From the NCBI RefSeq assembly GCF_018687715.1, contig NC_056758.1, positions 20,079,501-20,143,500 on the forward strand: a stretch of DNA of 64,000 nucleotides, given 5' to 3'. Below are positions 57,183 to 64,000 of this stretch, in pieces. The notes under the pieces are model-generated. The model searched no databases and was not told where the DNA came from. It was given only the letters and a program-made list of their open reading frames with translations. A program made the translations under genes and the position numbers. This stretch comes from Carya illinoinensis. Its lineage: Eukaryota > Streptophyta > Magnoliopsida > Fagales > Juglandaceae. Position 1 is the first letter of the stretch. Every line of letters begins with the position of its first letter.

Positions 57183-58925
57183 TGATTGAGCTAAAAAATT
57201 GTATATTTTCATAGATTTAGAACAAATAAATTTTAATTTTCTTTCATTACATTATTATTGGTTTTAGATGGATAAATCTGAGTTTTGATTTAAACTGATT
57301 AATAGCATGAATTTATACTTAATTTATAACTTGTAGTTTAATTGGATTATATATATTTTTTTCATATGTATAACATATTTTTGATATTCTATTTTTTATT
57401 TTTATTTTTTTCTAATTTTTATTTTTTTAATATATAAATAGATGAAACATGTGGGTAGAAAAATATAAAAAATAAAAAAAAAATGGGTTACTTTTTTGTT
57501 TCCTTTTCGTAAGACTCATTTGACTTTTCAAGATATTAAATGTGACTTGTTTTTTTTTTGGCTTGTAGGTCTCTCACACGCGGCATGGATATGGATGATT
57601 TTTAGCTTTGGAAAATGATAGGGCCACCGCTGGTGGCTCCCGCTGGGGGCCACCGCTGGCCCTATTTTTTTTTTTTAATTTTTTCTTTTTCTTAATGATT
57701 AAGTAATTTTTTTATAATATTATTATAATTTTTTTATATTTTTTTAAAATGTTTAAAAGTATTAAAAAATAATTTAAAAAAAAAAATCAAAAAGGCAAAA
57801 AATTATTTTTGCCTAACGGTGACTCCCAGCGGGAGCCACCCAGCGGTGCCTGTAGCACCGTCCTTTAGCTTTTGGGAAGTGAAGACTTGGACGGCAACTC
57901 ATAGATTCAAATTGAAACTTTTGACCTGCACTTTATTTTTATTTTTTTGGAGAGAGGGCGCTGCACACTTAGAATATGGAAGGGAGCATAACTGAACGCT
58001 GCACAACGAATTTTTATAGAAAACAATTCTTTTTTTTTTTTTGGGCATTAATTGATTCAGCACATGCACTTAATTTCTCTTGGTATTTCAGCACACGGAA
58101 ATAGAGGCGTGGATCTATACTACAGTGCCATTGAATAATTTTTTGAAGAGTCCAATTGTTATTATAATCTAACCTTTTCTACTATTTTTAATCTCTATCT
58201 CTATTTAATTAGTTTAATCTTTTTATTCCTTATTTTTTATTTAATTTTAATTTAAAGTTTATGGAATAATTTTGAGATTTTTAGCTTAGAAGTTTGGACA
58301 ATTTATTTACTATTTATTTATTTCGTGTTATTTATTTTTCTTGTTTCTTTAAGCATTCATTTAACAGTGATTATAGTTGCTTTGGATTAATTTTGAGAAT
58401 TTGTGATTTGAATACAAAGATGAATTTTAGAATCTTAATTTTGAGACTTTTCAATTTTCAGTTCTTATTTTGTCAATTACTTTCTAATCTAGTTTAATTA
58501 TTAGCTTAGTTTTATTAATCTCTTAGTTCCATTGCCTATTAGATTGATTAAATTTTAATTAGAGTTTAAATAATTTCAGTTTTATTGTTTAAATTTCAGA
58601 TTAATTAAGATTGTTCAGTTTAGTTGATTCTTTGATTGTTAATTTCAATTTGTTAGTCTTTTACATTTCATTTTGACACTCAAAAATCTAAAAATATGAA
58701 TCTAGTCCATGACTAGTGCCATTTTTCATTCTTGTTGCACTCTTCCATCCATTGCACATATCATCATTTTTATTTTCTCTATGTGAATATTTTCACCATT
58801 TTTAATGAGTTTGATTTTAAGTAACTTTTCCTGAAGAGACGATCTAGGGAATTTATTTCTAATTATTACATGACATCCTCTTGCACTTGAGATAGCCTTT
58901 GTGGTACTCATTTTTGAGGGAATCA
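57183..58925 (+). mobile_element. 3' LTR of Athila A, carrying a MITE
   Basis: It runs TGATTGAGCTAAAAAATTG to GAGGGAATCA, 1743 bp. Removing the MITE and one TSD leaves 1480 bp, still longer than the 5' LTR because the latter has an internal deletion of about 430 bp. Confidence 0.9.
57610..57863. mobile_element. MULE-type MITE with 9-bp TSD
   Basis: The 254-bp element starts GGAAAATGATAGGG and ends GTAGCACCGTCC. Its ends form an inverted repeat built on CACCGCTGG(G)TGGCTCCCGC, present at 57624 onward and inverted near 57828-57850. TTTAGCTTT flanks it on both sides (57601-57609 and 57864-57872), the 9-bp duplication expected for Mutator-like elements. The 5' LTR of element A has the empty site near 41242. 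The middle is A/T-rich with no frame. Confidence 0.88.
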
Positions 58926-59683
58926 CAATTCTACTTGGGTTTAGACTATCTTTGGTCTTCTTCCTTCCTTTATGTCCTGGATGCTGTGGGATTGGCGTTG
59001 TAAAGCTAGGTATGAAGGTTAGCTTCAAACTGTTGACTCAGTTTGGCATACTATTAAATTATGGATTGGTAGAATTATGTAGTTGAATATAAAATCTTTG
59101 AGGCTTACTTCCAAGGATATTGATATTTTAAAGAGGTTGGATATCCCATTAATTTTACCAAAACCTAAGAAGGTTTCAGTGGTGAAATGGACTCATCCAT
59201 AGCAAAACTGGGTGAAACTTAATATTGATGGTAGCAGTTTGGGAAATCCAAGGCCGGCTGGAGCTGGGATTGTTATTTGTGATGCTAATGGCAACTTGGG
59301 TGCAGCTTTTTGTGTCCCCTGGTCAGGGATCTAACAATTTCTCAGAATTGAGAAGTTTGCTAGAAAGGGTTAGAAGATGCTCTCACCTTGGTTTTCATCG
59401 TGTTCATATTGAGACAGGCTCTCAGATCCTGTTGAGTTGGCTCACTAGGGGAGAATGCAATTTCTGGTATCTTGAGGATTTTTGGGAGGAGATTCAAATT
59501 TGCCTAAGAAGCATGGGTTATAGAGTGAGTCATGTATTTCGTAAGGAAAATGTTGTGGCTGGTTTTTTAGATAAGCAGAAGGCTGTGGGTTTAGACATGG
59601 ATTGGATTGAAGATAGGGCTACGTTGCCCAGTAATCTGCAAGGTCTTCTTCACATGGACATACTTAATATTCCTTATTTGTAG
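58926..59683 (+). pseudogene. LINE-2 ORF2, C-terminal linker and RNase H
   Basis: Sequence after Athila A resumes LINE-2: LWDWRCKARYEG-like codons near 58985-59015, then VKLNIDGSSLGNPRPAGAG (RNase H strand with the first catalytic Asp, about 59213-59270). A frameshift near 59330 leads to a frame with GSNNFSELRSLLERVRRC (catalytic Glu region), HIETGSQILLSWLTRGECNFW (usual Asp read as Gly) and YRVSHVFRKENVVAGFLDKQ. The end LLHMDILNIPYL and a stop at 59681-59683 match plant LINE RNase H. Confidence 0.82.
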
Positions 59684-59981
59684 ATTTTGTAGTAAGGTAA
59701 TTGTTTAATTGTATTGATATTCATTTGTTATTTTTCTTTTAATGTGCATTGACTTTTTATTACAGGTTGTTTTTCCTTATATTCTAAGGGGTGCTTTATT
59801 GTTGATTTATTTGTATCCCTTGGACTCTTGTATCTTTATTTATTTATTTTTTTAATGCCTGGGTTTTGTACTTTGATTATTTGTAACCCCAAGTATCTGT
59901 TTGTAATCTTGGTTTTCTTTTGTCAAAAGTGATGGCTATCAATAAATTTAGGATACCGTCCTCTTCTTTAAAAATAAAAAA
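59684..59981 (+). other. 3' untranslated region and A-rich end of LINE-2
   Basis: T-rich sequence ends in GATGGCTATCAATAAATTTA and TTTAAAAATAAAAAA. This fits a LINE 3' end with a decayed tail. Confidence 0.65.
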
Positions 59982-62189
59982 GGAGAAATTTTGATTTGAA
60001 AAATATTGATGACGTGACTTTATAAAGGCAAAGAAAGCTCCATACTTGACATTATATATCTCTTATTAGAATATCATCAAACCACAAGTACTTCTTCTTC
60101 GTCAACCATGCATACCCACATCACGCTTATTTCTAAAATCAAGTGTCCCTCTAAACCTCATATTTTAGACCCATAAGCTAATTCAACATCATTTAATTAC
60201 AAGCTTGCTCATCCCAAAGTCTTGGCAAGAAAGCATGCTTAAATTGATTTGTACCAAAACTGCCATCCTAATAACACAAATTTGAGACAACACATGAATT
60301 TGGACCACAATATCTTCCACCTTAAAGGCATGCAAGAAGCAATGATGGGGCTCATGGGTTTCAGTGTCCTTAAGCACTTCAATTTCCAAACTTGGATATA
60401 TATGGTAGATCCACCAATACCTTATCATCTCTTCATTTTATACTTTTGGCTTCTTCCAATTGGAACATGGGTATCATCAAGATGAGCTGCTCTACCCTTT
60501 TTCTTCCTAGGATTGAGGATTGAGGAATTATTCACAATTCCTTTCTTAGTCATGGGGTCCCCAGCCACTTTCCCCTATCCCTTTCTTGCAAACATGAATT
60601 TGTGCATCTTATCTCAAGCTATTCTAGTTGAAGCCAAAGCCACTACGAAACACCCCCCCCCCCCCCAAAAAAAAAATTACTTTGAATCTTTGTTAGGGCA
60701 AACAATAAACTAGCAAAAATAAACCAATGCTTCAACAAAATGAAAAAATATATGTATTTCCACACTAAATCATCTCTTCTCCATATATAACCTAAACCTT
60801 TCAATAAGTCCAAATGAGGGTTGAGAAAAAACTTAACAATTGGAAAGTAAAAGTGCTATCCCAAGTTGACTCCATCACCCTCACCCAATCCTTTATATCC
60901 ACTTTACCTATTGTCCACCGTCCTACTTGCAACAACCCTATGCATCTTCCTTGACAAAATAATGTGATGTGTGCTCTTGGTGGGGATGTGACAAAAACAA
61001 CTCAAAGCCTCATTATTTGCACGAAAAATAAATATGGAGGCCTAGGGTGATCTAATTCATGTCCGAATAACAATGCGAGGTCTGGAACTCCACCATACAT
61101 CATTCACCTCTCTAACATGGGTCTAAAGCTTCCAACACAGAAGCCTCAATAATGCTAGAACTATCTTCCACGCTCAACTTCAGCCTCAAGACTTCTAACT
61201 TTAGACAAATGCTATATAAGCCATCGACAAATTATCATGGGACAACTGCTACCTTAAGGGCAATGGATCTTCGATCTATATCTAGCTCTCAATCCCTCTT
61301 GACCGCCACCCTTTAACCTCCCATGACCTAGTGCCCCACCAAACCATTGATGTCTCCTGCATAAATATTGACCAAACCTGAAAAACATGGAAGCAACCCC
61401 AACTCCTCCCCTTGGACCATGAGACAATCAACAATATTCTTTCTATACGCATCCCTACCTCGTACATAGAAGATTCTTAGTCTCTTATTAATAAAAATCA
61501 TTTCACATTCAAGTCGTCCTACACTCTTGACCAATGGTTAAAACTTAAAATCACCAGGCCAGGCCACTTACCATTGTTAATTAGTCTATTCTTCGGAAGT
61601 CAAAAGTTCATGTTCAGTTTACATTCTTAATAGAAACTAGCATAGTAATCTTTTTTATGTGTGTCCTTGCTTCTGTTCACTTTGATTTTAGGTTCTTTAA
61701 TCATACCACCATCTCCTCCTAAGCCACTCATCATGAAAACTCTCTTATGATAGTCATCTTGATATCTGCACCTTCACCATTTTGCAAAACCTCTATATTT
61801 AAATTGGGTCCTTTTGTGAAACTAGAATGAATAATATAATCTAGAACTGTATTAGATGTTCTCCATTAACATAATTATTTGGTTCCATGTTTATATGATA
61901 TTTTAATAAGCAAGTTGTCATTATAAGAACTTGTACAGTGTGGAGCTAAGGAATCATATGAATGCCTTTGTTTTTAAATCTAATGTAGATGTGACTTCTC
62001 CAGGCAATGGTGAGACTCCTTTGCCATTGATAATCCTTTGTTTTCCTGTATACTATATGACTCTGTAGCCCCTACATTATTGATCTTATCGTCATAGTCG
62101 AACGTGCACATTGATCATTCTCTATTCTTCATTATGCTCATACAAAGCGGCAAGTAGTATGGAATCAATGATTTGTACAAGAAGCAAGG
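59982..62189. other. 2.2 kb without a recognisable gene
   Basis: Only short frames occur, for example 60249-60485 (+), 60513-60713 (+) and 61328-61534 (-), with no family motif. A C run (60653-60666) directly followed by an A run (60667-60676) is the only striking local feature. Host intergenic DNA or an eroded element are both possible. Confidence 0.45.
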
Positions 62190-63698
62190 TGTTGATCCCT
62201 TACTTAATATGATTAACCAGGTTAGTCCCTGATTACGATAAAGAATAACGCAGTTGTTGTAGCACAATTTTGAGGTGTCGATTCTACAGATAAACAAATT
62301 AAAAGAATATCAGAAGGAACAAAAAAAACTAAAGAAAAATATTAAATAATTAATGGAGAATATAGATTAATTTTAAACACAAATTAAAGTGAAGCAAAGT
62401 GACTAACAAAAAAAGTATTCAAATTTGGCGTACAGTAAAGCATCAGGATTCTATTGTACAAATTCGGTATTTTAACTATTTTTAATTCATTGAATAACTC
62501 AATTTGGAACTTAATTCTCAAAATTCTCAATTGGAAGGTATAAATTTATAAACCAAAATTTAACCAAATGTAACCCTTTGAAAAAATCATTCACCACTTT
62601 TAAAATATGTAAATGATTATCCATATTGAAAAAATCCAACAACGACAATATACTCAGTGAGCGATATTACAGCAAATAAAACTAAATCAACATAGATAAG
62701 TAATTGATTCAAACATAATCAAAAAACTAATCCATTCGATAGAAAAAACATGGTTGAATCTATAAACAAAATAAATTCTATGATTATTAGAAGAAGAAAA
62801 TATCAATAATGAATTGAGAATGAAACAACAAAGTTTTAGTAATTGAAATCCAAATACATAAATTAAAAATATTATCTAATATACAAGTTCATTTTTAACC
62901 ATACTTGAGAATTCACTTACTCATAAATATAATAGATAATAAAAATCTCAAGAGCTGCATAATGCAAACGGCGGCCATAGAAGTTTATGTCCTCTCTCGT
63001 TCTTCAATCCGTGCTCCAACAACAGCGCTCTCCCCCCCCCCCCCCCCCCCTTCCTTTATTTATTTATTTTTTTCTTCCTTTTGTGAGATGCTCTATCATG
63101 CATGAAGTAACCAAGTCTTCAATTGTGTGGGCCCACATCAACTCCTTCCCCTTTTTTCGTGCGGCTTGTGTTCCAAATGAAAGAAGTTCTCCCCCTTGTG
63201 TCCTAGTCTGTCCAAATAAACCCAAAACAAAATAAATGGGCGCGCATGCGTAGAACTCTCTCAGCCTAAATGTGTGCTGTGTGCATTACTTTCCAAACTA
63301 AAAGACCAATTCATCTTGGTCCGTGTACAAATGTAGCTTTCTTTTTCTCTTTTTTTCTTTTTATGCTTTTCATTTCTTGGCCTATATATATATATATTTA
63401 TATATATGTTTCCATGCATTTTACTGCATGCGGCTACCATCAAAATAAACCCAAATGTAAAAAATAGAATAGTAAAGTTTCAAAAATGTTAAGTGTAAAG
63501 CCCAATTGCAAATAATCTCTCCCCAATCAATAATGCAATATTTGAAATTTAAAATATTATAAAATCATGCTCAAATATATCTCAGTGTGAATAGATATTA
63601 AATTCAATAATATAAATTATGTATCATTATTTTTATTCACATTTTAATATTTTAATCCAATAATAGAGTATTTAGAGTACACTTTTGCACACTCGTCA
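62190..63698 (-). mobile_element. LTR of an Athila/Tat-like element, minus strand
   Basis: The right boundary is supported by ACTCGTCA followed by CACCCCCCAAC, the reverse of a polypurine tract plus LTR start as in elements A and C. The left boundary TGTTGATCCC (62190) is chosen for its TG and because GGTGTCGATTCTACAG nearby resembles the closing part of LTR-E. A C run (63032-63050) and a TA-rich run (63381-63408) lie inside. No TSD could be tested. Confidence 0.55.
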
Positions 63699-64000
63699 CA
63701 CCCCCCAACTTACTCCTTGCTAGTTTCTAGCAATTTTCAAGGCAAAACAATGAAAGAGACCAAAGAAAATCACACAAAAGCCACCAAGCTAGTTACACTT
63801 TCCAGATTCACATGTCAAAGCAATCTTAGGAATTCAATAACCCTATCACAAGCAATCCACCTATAGCAATCCACAGAGTATGTGTGTTCCAAACTATATC
63901 CATCTAACTAGAAACTCTAACACATCCAACATCAAGAACATCTCAAGCGAAAAGTTCAACTCTATAACTCATTGGTATAAAAGTATTTCGTATGAGGATT
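63699..64000 (-). mobile_element. polypurine tract and internal 3' region of the same minus-strand element
   Basis: CACCCCCCAACTTACTCC (63699-63716) is the reverse of ...AGTTGGGGGGTG. The sequence beyond, including CTTGCTAGTTTCTAGCAATTTTC, resembles the AATTTTCACTATTTTGCTC...GCTAG context before the tract in elements A and C. It is non-coding up to the window end. Confidence 0.6.

Larger units (their letters stand above)
40828..58925 (+). mobile_element. Athila element A inside LINE-2, internally deleted and split by LTR-B
   Basis: Both LTRs and the tRNA-Asp primer site are recognisable, and the flanks TAATT/CAATT form a one-mismatch TSD (40823-40827 and 58926-58930). Gag, protease and most of RT are gone: the leader passes directly into the end of RT near 41935. 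RNase H and the start of integrase remain (to 43191), then LTR-B copy 3 interrupts, and integrase resumes at 55254. The element has many stops and is non-autonomous. Confidence 0.88.
25346..59981 (+). mobile_element. LINE-2: old L1-type LINE stretched by two nested insertion stacks
   Basis: Three separated blocks form one LINE of about 6 kb: 25346-26106 (ORF1 start), 36594-40827 (ORF1 end, endonuclease, RT) and 58926-59981 (C-terminal region, RNase H, 3' end). Protein-level continuity holds across both gaps: ORF1 reads ...EVVYG before and AYCPKCKLQGH after the first gap. Zinc-knuckle-like C-terminal sequence precedes the second gap, and MLWDWRCKARYEG-like sequence plus RNase H follow it. The 3' end is A-rich (TTTAAAAATAAAAAA). 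The TSD is uncertain: GGAAATTTTGA near 25334 resembles GGAGAAATTTTGA at 59982. Stops and frameshifts are frequent, so it is the oldest layer here. Confidence 0.8.

Noticed and set aside
60189..61534. Short frames at 60249-60485, 60513-60713 and 61328-61534 as genes
   Set aside because: No family motif, no consistent start context, both strands equally open at this length.
1..64000. A new defence, biosynthetic or regulatory gene system
   Set aside because: All coding signal resolves to retrotransposon gag/pol, LINE ORF1/ORF2 and a FAR1-like relic; nothing remains that suggests a further gene system.

Overview
This window is nuclear DNA from a flowering plant, almost certainly a eudicot and perhaps a woody one. 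The evidence is an AT-rich background, Ty3/gypsy elements of the Tekay (chromovirus) and Athila lineages, plant L1-type LINEs with a DUF4283 first protein, and relics of a FAR1/FHY3-related gene. I cannot name the species. I see no intact protein-coding host gene, no rRNA or tRNA gene and no CRISPR array. The window is a stack of transposable elements inserted into each other, and many boundaries are fixed by exact target-site duplications (TSDs).

Left part (1-15.2 kb). The window opens in the end of an Athila-type LTR (1-516). A decayed FAR1-like gene follows (1577-2186, with downstream exon-like units at 12.5-13.2 kb). It is split by a full-length Tekay element (3371-12473, TSD GAACT). The gene/LTR junction has been tandemly duplicated (about 980 bp, 1824-3785). 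The Tekay element has LTRs, a tRNA-iMet primer site, gag, pol with a C-terminal chromodomain and a polypurine tract, but carries stops and a damaged reverse transcriptase active site. A GT-AG segment between gag and pol looks like an intron.

Middle (15.2-25.3 kb). A large solo LTR of a second family, here called LTR-B (15204-23892, TSD ATCCA), carries two nested solo LTRs: a Tekay LTR (16870-18863, TSD TAAAA) and an Athila/Tat-like LTR called LTR-E (20009-22328, TSD AAAAC).

Right part (25.3-60 kb). One old LINE (LINE-2, + strand, about 6 kb of its own sequence) is stretched over about 34.6 kb by two independent four-level nests. In its ORF1 sits LTR-B (26107-36588), holding LINE-1 (27372-34422, minus strand, 16-bp TSD), which holds LTR-E (31482-33478, TSD CTCGC). 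In its ORF2, between the C-terminal zinc-knuckle-like region and RNase H, sits Athila element A (40828-58925), holding LTR-B (43197-55248, TSD CACAT), which holds the nearly complete Athila element C (44299-53422, TSD ACATA). Element A also carries a MULE-type MITE with a 9-bp TSD (57610-57863). The nesting gives the order of insertion: LINE-2 is oldest; Athila C and the inner LTR-E are youngest.

Far right (60-64 kb). There is low-information DNA without a recognisable gene, then a minus-strand Athila/Tat-like LTR (about 62190-63698) whose internal region runs out of the window.

Nothing here supports a new enzymatic or defence system. The most notable points are the doubly nested stack, the candidate gag-pol intron, an array of four small hairpins in the Tekay LTR, a CTCGAG-rich array just upstream of the TATA box in the Athila C LTRs, and an in-frame TAG shared at the same codon by two Athila copies.
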